A stretch of DNA of 64,000 nucleotides from Gloeotrichia echinulata CP02 (GTDB taxonomy: Bacteria; Cyanobacteriota; Cyanobacteriia; Cyanobacteriales; Nostocaceae), in the NCBI GenBank assembly GCA_038087035.1, contig CP051187.1, forward strand, positions 1,364,001 to 1,428,000, in the 5' to 3' direction. Shown here piece by piece: positions 53,690 to 63,030 of the stretch. The translations under genes and the position numbers were made by a program. Numbering within the stretch: the stretch's first letter is position 1; every line of letters begins with the position of its first letter. The notes under the pieces are model-generated. The model was not told the DNA's origin. It saw only the letters and a program-made list of their open reading frames with translations, and did not search any database.

Positions 53690-54418
53690 TTGTTAAAAAA
53701 AACTATCACACCTGTGATTTTAGCTATTTTAGGATTATGTATTTCTGGTAAAAATGTTCTCTCTCAAACCCTAACTGTCTCACCTAACCTAATTAATTTT
53801 AGCTCTGATGCAGGAGAAAGCTTATTATTTACTAGTCGTGCAAGGGTTGACTTTATTCCTTTGAGTATGCAGTTTGTCACTCAAAATAATCAAGCTTATT
53901 GCGGCGTTGCTAGTATTGTGATGGTGTTAAATAGTTTAGGAATTCCTGCTCCAGTTGCACCACAATATTCTCCCTATCAATTTTTTACCCAAGAAAACTT
54001 TTTCACTAATGAAAAAACTCAAGCTGTAATTACCCAGGAATTAGTCGCTCGTCAAGGTATGACTTTAGAGCAATTAGGTGGATTACTCGCCAGTTATGAT
54101 GTCAATGTAAAAGTCTATCATGCGGCTGATTCTAATATAGAAGATTTTAGAAAAATCACAGTCGCTAATTTAAAACAGAAAGGAAATTTTGTTATAGTTA
54201 ATTATTTACGCAAAGAAATTAACCAAGAAAAAGGCGGACATATATCACCTTTAGCTGCATATAATGAGGAGACTGATAGATTTTTAATTATGGATGTTTC
54301 CCGTTATAAATATCCACCTGTTTGGGTAAAGACGGCTGAGTTATGGAAAGCTATGAATACAATTGATTCAGTCTCAGGTAAAACACGAGGCTTTGTATTT
54401 GTGAGTAAATCTAAGTGA
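53690..54418 (+). CDS. phytochelatin synthase-like cysteine protease
   Basis: 242 residues from TTG 53690. A signal-like hydrophobic N-terminus (PVILAILGLCISG) suggests export or membrane anchoring. The papain-like triad of bacterial phytochelatin synthase-like enzymes is seen: Cys71 in NNQAYCGVASIVMVLNSL, His about 184 in KGGHISPLAAYN, Asp about 202 in FLIMDVSRYKYPPVWV. The Nostoc protein of this family (alr0975, about the same length) hydrolyses glutathione more than it makes phytochelatin. A better ATG at 53,681 is out of frame by one base, across an eight-A run; see findings. Confidence 0.9.
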   Translation: MLKKTITPVILAILGLCISGKNVLSQTLTVSPNLINFSSDAGESLLFTSRARVDFIPLSMQFVTQNNQAYCGVASIVMVLNSLGIPAPVAPQYSPYQFFTQENFFTNEKTQAVITQELVARQGMTLEQLGGLLASYDVNVKVYHAADSNIEDFRKITVANLKQKGNFVIVNYLRKEINQEKGGHISPLAAYNEETDRFLIMDVSRYKYPPVWVKTAELWKAMNTIDSVSGKTRGFVFVSKSK

Positions 54419-54451
54419 AGAATCACTGTCAAGCCTTGAGCATTTATGATC

Positions 54452-54570
54452 AGGACTTACTTACGTGTCACATTTAAAGAATGGTGCGTGACGCCACAAG
54501 TCTTGGCGTACAATATTTATCACTGCGTCACGCACCCTACGATTATTATTGTGCCCCCAGAGTAGGTCCT
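54452..54570. repeat. MITE, copy 2 (inverted, 119 bp)
   Basis: Inverted copy of the element at 18,298-18,421 with the same terminal repeats (AGGACTTACT, here with AGTAGGTCCT at the other end), a few substitutions and a 5-bp deletion in the middle (GCCAAGACTTG versus the longer AGTCACAAGATTTG). Confidence 0.88.
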
Positions 54571-54627
54571 AATTAGGTTGAGCGAAGCCGAAACCCAATT
54601 AACCATCAAATACATAAGATTTGACTT

Positions 54628-54852
54628 ATGCTGATTCAGAAAATTGTCCAAGAATTGCAAAACATCCCCGAAGATAAACTCGCAGAAATTTATGATCTGA
54701 TTCACTACTTTCGCTTAGGTTTAAATCGGGAAACTGCCCAACCTCTCACGGTAAGCGAACTTGAACCGCGTACCCCAGGATTACTAACGGGAAAACTCAG
54801 CGATGCTTTTTTTGAACCCTTACCCGAAGAAGAACTTCAGCAATGGGAATGA
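54628..54852 (+). CDS. antitoxin (DUF2281-like)
   Basis: 74 residues, MLIQKIVQELQNIPEDKLAE, then DLIHYFRLGLNRE and a C-terminal segment GLLTGKLSDAFFEPLPEEEL that typically wraps the toxin. Helical N-terminus with the P-E-D-K-L-x-E-I-Y-D-L-I pattern of DUF2281-type antitoxins. The following toxin gene overlaps its stop (ATGA) but is broken, so this is an orphan antitoxin. Confidence 0.72.
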   Translation: MLIQKIVQELQNIPEDKLAEIYDLIHYFRLGLNRETAQPLTVSELEPRTPGLLTGKLSDAFFEPLPEEELQQWE

Positions 54853-54983
54853 GCTACCTAATTGACACACATATCCTATTATGGTAGCTCTTTGATGACC
54901 CAAAACTCGATACCGAATGCCGAGACATCATTCGCAACCCCGATAATCGCATTTTCGTGAGTAGTGTTTCTGCTTGGGACTAA
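54849..54983 (+). pseudogene. PIN-domain toxin remnant
   Basis: Begins MSYLIDTHILLW (the PIN DTHILLW motif), then an in-frame TAG at 54,885-54,887, continues LFDDPKLDTECRDIIRNPDN and FVSSVSAWD, and stops at 54,981. The C-terminal half, with the remaining acidic residues, is missing. Cannot be functional. Confidence 0.8.
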
Positions 54984-55226
54984 ATAAATTATCCCCAATT
55001 ATTTGTATATTTGTAGAAGACCAAGGCCTTGCACTGCGTCCAGGGGATATTTTTTAAATTGGAAGTCCCTGCTGCTGTGCTAAGTTCATCTTTAACAGGA
55101 ATATAGTTCTATAGCTGTATTCTATTAGACTGTGATGATTACTGAATTTTAGTTAACTAAAGGTTATAAACTTGAGTAATGGCAATGGTATAGCTTACCT
55201 TAAGGAAGCAATAGTGTGCCGCTCTA

Positions 55227-57035
55227 ATGCAAATGGATTGGATTAGCTTACTAAAAACTCAACAAGCTGACTTCCTTCAACGTGTCAAAAAATCTAAGAC
55301 TTATGACCTATCTTTGCTCGATACTCAAGTCAAAGGTTGCCATAGTGAAATGATGACATTTTGGGGCGAGTCATTGGCAAAACTCCTAGAGTTGTCTGGA
55401 CAACAAGCGGAAATTGTCGCCCAAAATCCGCCACCAACACCGCCTGAATACCCGGAACCTCCCGATTGGACGATACCTTTTGCCAAATACTTCCAACAAC
55501 AAGCCCAGGATTATCTTTTGAGAGAGCAAATTGTTGATCGGGTGATGGCTGAACGCCTCGGTAAGTTGGTGAAAAAAGTGCCACAAGACACATTGAAAAA
55601 CATGGTTTTAGATGATGAAGGGAATTTACGTGGCGAAAGTACATTTTCTTATTTGCTTACAGCTAACCAAAAGCTGAGTATTCAAGTTTACGTAGCTGAT
55701 GGCGAAAGTTTTAATGGGATTAAGAAAGATAAAATCAGGTGGTCAGTCACTCAAGAGGATTTAAAAAATCACCAAGTCTTAATTTTTCTCTGTTTATTTT
55801 TCCCTTCTACTAGCAAAATTGGATACAATAAACAAGCGGTAGTTACTGGATTTTTACCCACCGCCCAACTGGAATTTACAGAACCAAAACTGTACATTAC
55901 TCCTAGTAACTTGTTGTATGCGGGGGGATTGAGTTGGTATTTAGAATCACTAGTTGCCAAAAATGATGTGCTGCCAGTGATTGATGAGAAAATGATAGAC
56001 CAGACAGTGGAGACTTTGCCTGCAAAGCATCCTCTGAAGAGAATTATCGGTGATTGGGAATACTGGCAGACCTTAAAAGGACACACCAGAGGAATTAATT
56101 GCCTAGCTTACTCTTCTCCTACCGCAGATGCTTTGCGTGCTAGAACGCCAACGACAAACAATTCCAGATATCAAAGCAAAACCTTACCAATATTAGCCAG
56201 TGGTAGTCGTGGTGAGACAAAGCTATGGGATTTAAGTAATGGTGAATTAATAGATACCTTATCAGAGCATCCTTGGGTAACATCTGGGCTGGTAGATGAA
56301 GTCAATTCCCTGGCCTTTAGCAGCGATGGACAGACTTTAGTCAGTGTTGGTGCGGACTCCACGATTAAAATTTGGCACATTGGCGCACGAGATTTAATCG
56401 ATATCCTGCACAAGCATAATGGAGTAGTCCGGTGCGTTGCCTTTACCCCCGATGGTAGAATGTTAGCGACTGGCGGAGATGACAGAAAAATTCTGTTTTG
56501 GGATATGACTCAACGTCAGGTGGCGATCGCCCTTTCTTTAGATGATACAGCAGCTCATTCCTTGGTTTTTAGCCAAGATGGGCAAACACTGATTACAGGT
56601 AGCTACCGCAAAATCAAAGTCTGGGATACATCCAAGTTAGCGACAAATTTGAAAGATCCCCGGCCACAGCACATCCTCATGGGTCATACTCACATTGTTC
56701 GTTCCCTGGCGATGAGTGCCGATGGTAAACTGCTGGTTAGCGGCAGTTTAGATAAGACAATTAAAATTTGGCAATTGGAAACTGGGCAATTAATCCGCAC
56801 CCTCAAAGGACATCAAGCTGAAGTGTGTGCGATCGCTCTAGGTCCCGATGAGCAAATTATCGCCAGTGGTAGTGCTGATAAAACTATCAAATTGTGGCAT
56901 GTACAAACAGGAGAACTCCTAGCTACCTTTACAGGTCATAGCGATGTAGTTACAGCCGTAGCGTTTACTGCTTCCGGCGATATTTTAGTCAGTGGGAGTT
57001 TAGATAAAACGATTAAAATTTGGCACCGGAGTTAA
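55227..57035 (+). CDS. WD40 repeat protein with unassigned N-terminal domain
   Basis: 602 residues (ATG 55227; a second ATG two codons later is equally possible). The first 270 residues are not recognised and contain a proline-rich linker (NPPPTPPEYPEPPDW, about 70-84). Residues about 280-602 hold seven WD40 repeats ending in motifs such as STIKIWHIG, KTIKIWQLE and KTIKLWHVQ, enough for one closed seven-bladed propeller. In the first blade a segment SPTADALRARTPTTN looks like a dispersed-repeat insertion. It is probably a protein-interaction scaffold. No neighbour suggests its partner. Confidence 0.85.
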   Translation: MQMDWISLLKTQQADFLQRVKKSKTYDLSLLDTQVKGCHSEMMTFWGESLAKLLELSGQQAEIVAQNPPPTPPEYPEPPDWTIPFAKYFQQQAQDYLLREQIVDRVMAERLGKLVKKVPQDTLKNMVLDDEGNLRGESTFSYLLTANQKLSIQVYVADGESFNGIKKDKIRWSVTQEDLKNHQVLIFLCLFFPSTSKIGYNKQAVVTGFLPTAQLEFTEPKLYITPSNLLYAGGLSWYLESLVAKNDVLPVIDEKMIDQTVETLPAKHPLKRIIGDWEYWQTLKGHTRGINCLAYSSPTADALRARTPTTNNSRYQSKTLPILASGSRGETKLWDLSNGELIDTLSEHPWVTSGLVDEVNSLAFSSDGQTLVSVGADSTIKIWHIGARDLIDILHKHNGVVRCVAFTPDGRMLATGGDDRKILFWDMTQRQVAIALSLDDTAAHSLVFSQDGQTLITGSYRKIKVWDTSKLATNLKDPRPQHILMGHTHIVRSLAMSADGKLLVSGSLDKTIKIWQLETGQLIRTLKGHQAEVCAIALGPDEQIIASGSADKTIKLWHVQTGELLATFTGHSDVVTAVAFTASGDILVSGSLDKTIKIWHRS

Positions 57036-57179
57036 TGCGGGATGGGGACTTGGGATTAGAAAAATTACTTCCTCATTTCCCCCCATTCCTAGGCTGTTGA
57101 CTTTGTACCTTGAGGGGGTTAAAAATTCATGCACAATCCTTGCTGAGTAAAATTTGCAGGGGGAAAAGTTGTTTTTCGC

Positions 57180-57366
57180 GTTCTTTAAGTAATAAGTAAT
57201 AAGTAATAAGTAATAAGTAATAAGTAATAAGTAATAAGTAATAAGTAATAAGTAATAAGTAATAAGTAATAAGTAATAAGTAATAAGTAATAAGTAATAA
57301 GTAATAAGTAATGAAAGAATTATTAAGATATTAACAACTTCAATCAACAAGTTGAAAGAAAAATAA
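57180..57366 (-). repeat. composite STRR element, third copy
   Basis: About 18 AATAAGT heptamers (57,186-57,312) followed by the conserved head in reverse orientation (GAATTATTAAGATATTAACA to TTGAAAGAAAAATAAAAC). It matches the two modules at 1274-1680, but with a different heptamer and without the conserved tail. Confidence 0.85.
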
Positions 57367-57702
57367 AACCCACCTTCCGCACCCCCAAGTGTCACAAACG
57401 GAAATTACTGAGATAAAAAAGGCAAGCAAGAATAAAAACAGACATATTTAGATAAAATAGGGATTTGAGCAGCCATAAATCACCACAAATGGCATCAAAA
57501 TCTATTGTCAATAAGGAGCAATAAGAACTGATGGCAGATAGATTCGGATGAGATAAATAAATGAAGACGTTCAACGCTGAAATCATAAATTAGAATAATG
57601 AATTGAAGTATCAAAACTAGATTTTTGGCATAGTAAATTAGAGCTATTAATCAAAGCGGTTAGCTGCTTGTCCGATTTATATTAAATTAATAGAGATAAG
57701 AC
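57367..57702. other. intergenic region, no gene seen
   Basis: About 330 AT-rich bases without credible coding frames, between the STRR element and the transposase remnant. Possibly the rest of a decayed insertion sequence. Confidence 0.45.
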
Positions 57703-58038
57703 TTATGTGACTAATTGATAGTAACGGAGGCAATCATCTGGTAAAAGATTCAAGATGAAATCCCTATCTGGAGTCCAATTAGAGACGTGTTTTTCATTGT
57801 TAAATTCAACTAAATGAATACACTGGAAACGTTGAAATATCCAACGTAAAGTAGGGCAGTCAGTTGCTTTACCCAATTGATTTTTAATAGTTAATTTAGA
57901 CTCTCTGAGTGCGGCTCTGATTTGACGTTTACCCTGTGTATAGACCAGCAAACATAAACCCATAATCATTCTGTTTGGAGTTAGCTCACAAAATCGCATT
58001 GCTCCCATAGCTAAATATTTATTTGATTTTTGTCCCAA
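57703..58038 (-). pseudogene. IS1634-like transposase remnant (C-terminal fragment)
   Basis: 111 residues whose later part reads RMIMGLCLLVYTQGKRQIRA, TIKNQLGKATDCPTLRWIFQ and RFQCIHLVEFNNEKHV. This is the C-terminal signature of IS1634/DUF4277-type transposases common in cyanobacteria. The N-terminal three quarters, with two of three DDE residues, are absent, and the frame overlaps the next gene. Non-functional. Confidence 0.75.
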
Positions 58039-58429
58039 TAATTGATTGCTCCTGATCCGATATGAGAAATTTAGAACTATTAATTCTCATAACTTCATAA
58101 TTTTCTGGCATAAACACAGAACCTAAAGTAGCTACCATATCGGCAATAGAAATTTTCAAAGCTAGTGGTACCTTTAAATTAAAAAATGATTTTGGCATAC
58201 TTCTAACATTTAAATGCAATTTTTTTTGCCTCACGTACCATACCCCAGTAAATTTATTCCCTGTTATAAGTTCTTTAGGTTTAGAGAAAAGCAACATTTG
58301 AACCCTTGTTTGCTCATAAGTCATATCATCTTTAAATTCAATAGTGATTTTTTCTGAAGATGTATCAAAACGCCATTTTCCCAAAAGTAAAATTTCTATT
58401 TCTATATCAGAGTGCTTACTATTATTCAT
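58019..58429 (-). CDS. conserved-looking protein of unknown function
   Basis: 136 residues from ATG 58429, chosen because AGGATAG lies just before it; the frame is open four codons further from a TTG. Beta-rich (ILLLGKWRFDTSSEKITIEF, YVRQKKLHLNVRSMPKSFFN), no membrane segment, no known motif. The beginning (GKWRFD ... TYEQTRVQML ... TGVWYVRQKKL) resembles small lipocalin-like beta-barrels. It follows the GUN4-domain gene by about 25 bp on the same strand. The 3' end overlaps the transposase remnant, so the C-terminus may have been altered. Confidence 0.55.
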   Translation of the reverse strand: MNNSKHSDIEIEILLLGKWRFDTSSEKITIEFKDDMTYEQTRVQMLLFSKPKELITGNKFTGVWYVRQKKLHLNVRSMPKSFFNLKVPLALKISIADMVATLGSVFMPENYEVMRINSSKFLISDQEQSIIGTKIK

Positions 58430-58455
58430 GTCTATCCTCAAAATTAGCTTTAGAT

Positions 58456-60192
58456 CTAACTTTTCCTATTATTAACAAATGTGTGATTAACGCCTAGGAA
58501 AGTTTCGTTATAACTTTTTACACGCAAAAAGAATAAGTGCATCAGCCAAACTAACCAAGACCCCACGCGCCAAGCTCCCATTGAAAGGTGTTCCGCAGAT
58601 GAGTTAGGGGATGAGTCAAACCTATGTTGGTCATAGTGTAACCATTTGGCGGGTAGGTGTCCCATCGGTGTCATGGGGGACAATTTAAAAGTTAGTTGCT
58701 CATAGTCTAACCAGTTTCCGTCTTTTCGCCAACCAAGACGATCTCCGAGTCTCTTTTCGGTTTCATAGTCTACTTGACCACCCATTTCGCTCCAGATAGT
58801 TTGCTGAATACTGAAGCCAAAATAACCATAACTATATTGTTGCCAAAGTTGATCAATGATGTGGAGGTCTGGATAGGAAAAATTATCAATATCTTCCTGA
58901 TAAACTTCATTCCAATAATTCTTGCTCATGACTTTTAGCATTAATTTAGTGGTTTCAACGTCAGCGTCTTTCCACTTATGCTGGGCGAGGAGATCCCGTA
59001 ATGGGGTATAATCAATATTTTTATGGCTGGGAATTTTTTTTGTCAACGCAAGATTGTTATTGCTCAGTCCCATAAATCCTGTTTTTTGAACAGCAGATAG
59101 AGCCGATGTAGAAACAAAATTTATTTCTGGTGCTATACCTAGCAATTTTGTTTGATCAGTGAGTTGATTGGATATATAGTTTGATATTAAATCAATACCC
59201 TTGTCTAAAAATACGGCATTTTCGCTCAAATCAAAATTATGGATTTGCCAATCTAATAATTGAGATTGAATAAAAGCATCTTTTAATCTGGCTTTTTTCT
59301 CATAACTTGTCACCATAAAATCAAGAAAAGTTTCAGAAATTCCCTCTTTTTGTTCAAGGTTAAATAAATTTGAGTGATACTTGAAAATATTATCTCCTAA
59401 ATTTTTGATATCTCCGACAGTTGCGTAAAAAGATTCATCTACTTTTATGACTTCATCTATTAAAGATTGAAATGGACTCAAGTATTCTTGTAAATAATTT
59501 TCAATATTGATTGCTGTATGGGCAATTTTGGCTATTTCTTGGCGAATTTTATAGGCTTTTCTTTGATAAGCGTAAATCTCTTGATATACTTCTAAATCTT
59601 TAACTATTTGCTGAACAATTCCTTTTTGAATTTTGGTATCTTCTGCAAGGTTTTTAATTCCTTCGCCAAGCAAGATTATTTTTTCTAACATTAAAAAATA
59701 AGCATTGCTCAACAGTAAAACTGCTTTCAAGTTTTCTTGCTTTTCCCATCTGAGTTCATCAACTATTTTCGGATTTTTATTGTTTTTGATTTCTAATTTT
59801 TTTCGTTCGTCTTCTATTTTTTTTATTGACAAATATTTTTGTTTGAATATTTTTTTCAATTCCTCCATAAGGTTTAATAAAAAATCATGATAACTATTCT
59901 TGTAATTTTCTAGAAAATCAATAATATGAGTGTAGTCTTTAATGAATAATTGGATTTCCTGAAAAATTTCTCCCTGGCTAATTTCTGCTTTTCGCTTAAT
60001 TATTCCCCCAAAGAGATGATGATATCGAACACCTTCTTTAATTAATTGTTGACGTTCTCTAATTTTTTTTTGAATTGCTTTTACACCGTTATTTTTGAGG
60101 ACGGGTAGTTGATATGTTCGTTCGTAAATCGTAATACTTTTATAAGTAATTAGTTGTCTTTGCTGTTTAGTTAGCATAATTCTGATTTTCAA
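58456..60192 (-). CDS. GUN4-domain protein with long helical N-terminal region
   Basis: 578 residues. Residues about 1-390 are helical with much Lys/Glu/Ile and coiled-coil character (KKIEDERKKLEIKNNKNPKI). Residues about 395-540 match a GUN4 domain: YTPLRDLLAQHKWKDADVET, NFSYPDLHIIDQLWQQYSYG, IWSEMGGQVDYETEKRLGDR and PMGHLPAKW. GUN4 domains bind tetrapyrroles in chlorophyll synthesis, but many cyanobacterial proteins attach them to signalling or toxin-like modules. It begins 18 bp after the GNAT gene of the graspetide cluster on the same strand. Function unknown; the N-terminal part is unlike any domain I know. Confidence 0.8.
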   Translation of the reverse strand: MKIRIMLTKQQRQLITYKSITIYERTYQLPVLKNNGVKAIQKKIRERQQLIKEGVRYHHLFGGIIKRKAEISQGEIFQEIQLFIKDYTHIIDFLENYKNSYHDFLLNLMEELKKIFKQKYLSIKKIEDERKKLEIKNNKNPKIVDELRWEKQENLKAVLLLSNAYFLMLEKIILLGEGIKNLAEDTKIQKGIVQQIVKDLEVYQEIYAYQRKAYKIRQEIAKIAHTAINIENYLQEYLSPFQSLIDEVIKVDESFYATVGDIKNLGDNIFKYHSNLFNLEQKEGISETFLDFMVTSYEKKARLKDAFIQSQLLDWQIHNFDLSENAVFLDKGIDLISNYISNQLTDQTKLLGIAPEINFVSTSALSAVQKTGFMGLSNNNLALTKKIPSHKNIDYTPLRDLLAQHKWKDADVETTKLMLKVMSKNYWNEVYQEDIDNFSYPDLHIIDQLWQQYSYGYFGFSIQQTIWSEMGGQVDYETEKRLGDRLGWRKDGNWLDYEQLTFKLSPMTPMGHLPAKWLHYDQHRFDSSPNSSAEHLSMGAWRVGSWLVWLMHLFFLRVKSYNETFLGVNHTFVNNRKS

Positions 60193-60210
60193 AAGTATGA
60201 GGAGACACCA

Positions 60211-60744
60211 CTACTCTACATTAGCTGTTTTAGATAATTTCCATACTAAAACTTTCTCTCGTGCTTCTATCAAATCCATGCCAATCTTTTCTAAAACTCG
60301 CTTTGAAGCTATATTATCTGGATCGCATCCAGCCGTAACTGTTTGCATACTGGGTTGAGAGAGTGTCCAATCAGACATGGCTTTGGCAGCTTCAGAGGCA
60401 TACCCTTGCTGTCTATAGGATGGAACTATATAATAGCCAAGTTCCACTGAATCTGTGGGTGAGAATGTGGCATCGGGAATAATTTTGATCATAACATGAC
60501 CAATGAGAGTATTCTCTGCTTGATGAATGACTAAACTTCCCCATCCCCATTCACTTTGCCACGGATACTTGCTGAGAATATCTGCAATATCTGGCAAATT
60601 TTGCAAAAATTCTTCTTCTTGCCAATTTGGCAAAACTGTAACTCCCAGTAATCTGGCTAATTCAGCATCACCAAAAATTGCTGCTTTGACTATTTCCAAC
60701 TTAAAGGGTATCAAATATAATCGTTTGGTGAGAAGTTTTTCCAT
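60211..60744 (-). CDS. mdnD: GNAT N-acetyltransferase, MdnD-like
   Basis: 177 residues. The RimJ/RimL-type GNAT fold is seen in SVELGYYIVPSYRQQGYASEAAKAMSDW (acetyl-CoA loop Q-x-x-G-Y-A) and VTAGCDPDNIASKRVLEKIG. Microviridin (graspetide) clusters encode such an enzyme, which acetylates the N-terminus of the cyclised peptide. The gene follows the ABC transporter by 47 bp on the same strand, in the expected neighbourhood of an ATP-grasp ligase. The symbol is assigned by context. Confidence 0.78.
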   Translation of the reverse strand: MEKLLTKRLYLIPFKLEIVKAAIFGDAELARLLGVTVLPNWQEEEFLQNLPDIADILSKYPWQSEWGWGSLVIHQAENTLIGHVMIKIIPDATFSPTDSVELGYYIVPSYRQQGYASEAAKAMSDWTLSQPSMQTVTAGCDPDNIASKRVLEKIGMDLIEAREKVLVWKLSKTANVE

Positions 60745-60791
60745 GATATGAAATTCCTATTCAATGTATGCAGAAGACCAAAGCATGACAA

Positions 60792-62816
60792 CTACTCTTC
60801 TTTGAGCCATTTTAACGTTTCTGGGTTTTTGTTATAATGGTAGATAGTGCCATTTTTAGTAGTGATGGATTTACCTTGCCTACCCCTATTTCTGATTGTG
60901 GCCAGAGAATAGTCTGTTAATGGGTGAATTTCTTGATGAGAAAGCCCAAAACTTATGTCTGTTGTTGCTGATATTTTTGGTGTTTTTGGGAGTTCATCTT
61001 CAGGTAAAATATCTATGGTGATGTGAGAGGTTTCCGTAGGCTCAACGATAATTGATTTTGTTCGTCGATAATCCTGCACGGGGAAAAGATGCCAATGGGA
61101 ATTTTCCGAAAGTTCTAGAACCCACTGATGATAATCAAACAAACTTTCTCTGTGTCCAACACTAATAAATGTTGTTTTTGTCGCTTGTAATTGATGATAT
61201 AAATTGCCTTCGTTATTTAAATCCAAAGCACTTGTTGCTTCATCTAATATAGTAAAATTGGGACGATTAATTAATAATCGTGCAAAAGCCAGGCGTTGTT
61301 GTTCTCCCAAGGACAATATATTTTCCCAAGGAACTTCTGTATCAAAGCCATTGACGCGGGTAAGCAGGTTTTGTAGATTAACTTGGTGCAGAATGTCTGC
61401 AAGTTCGCTATCGCTGATTTTGCGGTCTGTATGCGGATACAGTAACTGTTGACGCAGAGTCCCCAAAATGATATAAGGTCGTTGGGGAAGAAACAACATT
61501 TCCTCTAAGGGAGGTCGCACCAGCCTACCAGTTCCGGCGTTCCACAAACCAGCGATCGCTCTCAACAGAGAACTTTTACCCCGACCACTAGGGCCAACAA
61601 TCAACAATCCTTCTCCTGGTTGAACAGATAATGACAAATCTTCAACAATTACCTGCTCATAGTTTGGCGTTTGTAAGGTGACACCCTCAAAAGCCAAATG
61701 CTGGTCTTCTATGACTTTAATAGTACTGACATTTTCAGGTTTTTTGCTCACAAATGCTAATGCATCCGAAAACTCAGATAAACGCTGTAAGTAACTAGAA
61801 AATCGCCCGGAAGTTCCAAATTCAGCTATTAATGCTCCCAAAGCATTAGAAAACATAAAACTACAGTAAGTAGCTTGGCTAATTTCGCCATAATTAATCT
61901 GATCTTGAATGAATAAAGGTGTGAGTATAAACATTGAAAATATACTAATAGCCGACTGATAGGCATTGTTAAAAATATCTTGCCCCTTTTCCCAATTTAT
62001 CCTCCGTTCAGCATTTCTTAGCACATTATTGAATCGGCGATTAATTATATTTAGTTCTTCTTCTTCCCCTTGAAAAAAAGCTATTGATTCAGCATGATTA
62101 CGCACATGAGTTAAGCAATAATTGAAATCGGCTTTAAATGCAAGTTCTTCTTGATTAATTTTAGTTAATTCTTGACTTAAATAAATAGCAACAATATTCC
62201 CTACAATTGTATATATCACTAGATAAATTGCAATTTGTGAAGAGATTGTCCAGAGAATTATTAAAAAAGTAATAATGTTCATAGACTTCTCTAGTACAGT
62301 AGCTGATAATCTTAAAGCACTGCTGGTAATTGGTTCTATTTCTTGGGCTAGACGTTGGTCTGGATTATCAATAGCAGAGTTAAAAGTTATTTTATAATAG
62401 GCTTGATTGCTCAAATATTTTTTCAAAATGTGATGATTTAGCCACTTATACCAATCAATCGCTATTTTATTTCTGACATATTTAGAAAATGCTAGCAAGA
62501 TGACTGTCACTACAATGGAGAGCATGGAAATCCATAAAGTATCAAGATATTTGGCAAGGTCTTTCTCTTCAATAACGATATCAAAGACGTAGCGACTCCA
62601 GAAGCTGTCTAAGGCCTTTACTGCCACAACGGCAGTTATTAATATTATCAGGATAATGAGCATTCCCCATGAGCTAATCACCTCTGAAAATGCTCTTATT
62701 CCTACCTCTGTGGGATACCAATAAGGTTGAAAAACCACTTTTACATTTGCCCAGAATTGAACAAAATCCGAAAAGGGATTCGTTGGTGTTTTATCATTAA
62801 CAACTGGATTTTGCAT
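60792..62816 (-). CDS. mdnE: ABC transporter (fused permease/ATPase), MdnE-like peptide exporter
   Basis: 674 residues. The N-terminal permease (about 1-340) has six membrane segments of the SbmA/ABC_membrane_2 type (for example GMLIILIILITAVVAVKAL and ISMLSIVVTVILLAF). The ATPase part has Walker A GPSGRGKSSLLRA, signature LSLGEQQRLAFARL and Walker B NFTILDEATSALD. A C-terminal extension (about 585-674) ends in LATIRNRGRQGKSITTKNG then IYHYNKNPETLKWLKEE, a short tail seen on diverse cyanobacterial proteins. In microviridin clusters this transporter anchors the maturation complex and exports the peptide. Confidence 0.85.
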   Translation of the reverse strand: MQNPVVNDKTPTNPFSDFVQFWANVKVVFQPYWYPTEVGIRAFSEVISSWGMLIILIILITAVVAVKALDSFWSRYVFDIVIEEKDLAKYLDTLWISMLSIVVTVILLAFSKYVRNKIAIDWYKWLNHHILKKYLSNQAYYKITFNSAIDNPDQRLAQEIEPITSSALRLSATVLEKSMNIITFLIILWTISSQIAIYLVIYTIVGNIVAIYLSQELTKINQEELAFKADFNYCLTHVRNHAESIAFFQGEEEELNIINRRFNNVLRNAERRINWEKGQDIFNNAYQSAISIFSMFILTPLFIQDQINYGEISQATYCSFMFSNALGALIAEFGTSGRFSSYLQRLSEFSDALAFVSKKPENVSTIKVIEDQHLAFEGVTLQTPNYEQVIVEDLSLSVQPGEGLLIVGPSGRGKSSLLRAIAGLWNAGTGRLVRPPLEEMLFLPQRPYIILGTLRQQLLYPHTDRKISDSELADILHQVNLQNLLTRVNGFDTEVPWENILSLGEQQRLAFARLLINRPNFTILDEATSALDLNNEGNLYHQLQATKTTFISVGHRESLFDYHQWVLELSENSHWHLFPVQDYRRTKSIIVEPTETSHITIDILPEDELPKTPKISATTDISFGLSHQEIHPLTDYSLATIRNRGRQGKSITTKNGTIYHYNKNPETLKWLKEE

Positions 62817-63030
62817 ATTCTAGATATATATCCGTTCTTACATTTTATCGTATGCGATATAGAATATCACTGAATGTAACGGTCTAGTTATTTCTCTCTC
62901 TGCCAAAATTTCAATTATTTTTGCTGCTTGAGCATCTTCATCCTCAATTGAAACCTATTCACGGTAAAATCCCACTACCAAACATGAAAAGAGGTAGGGG
63001 ATGAAGAGCAGAGGGAGAAACACTCAATTT

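Noticed and set aside
57392..57586. 64-residue hydrophobic minus-strand frame
   Set aside because: AT-rich chance frame without a ribosome site, family features or neighbours that would support it.
62817..63030. Search for a graspetide precursor peptide between the ABC transporter and the ATP-grasp gene
   Set aside because: No small frame with a start, leader and T-x-K-x-P-S-D-like core was found on either strand; an acidic stretch (IEDEDAQAAKIIEILAERE) has no start codon.
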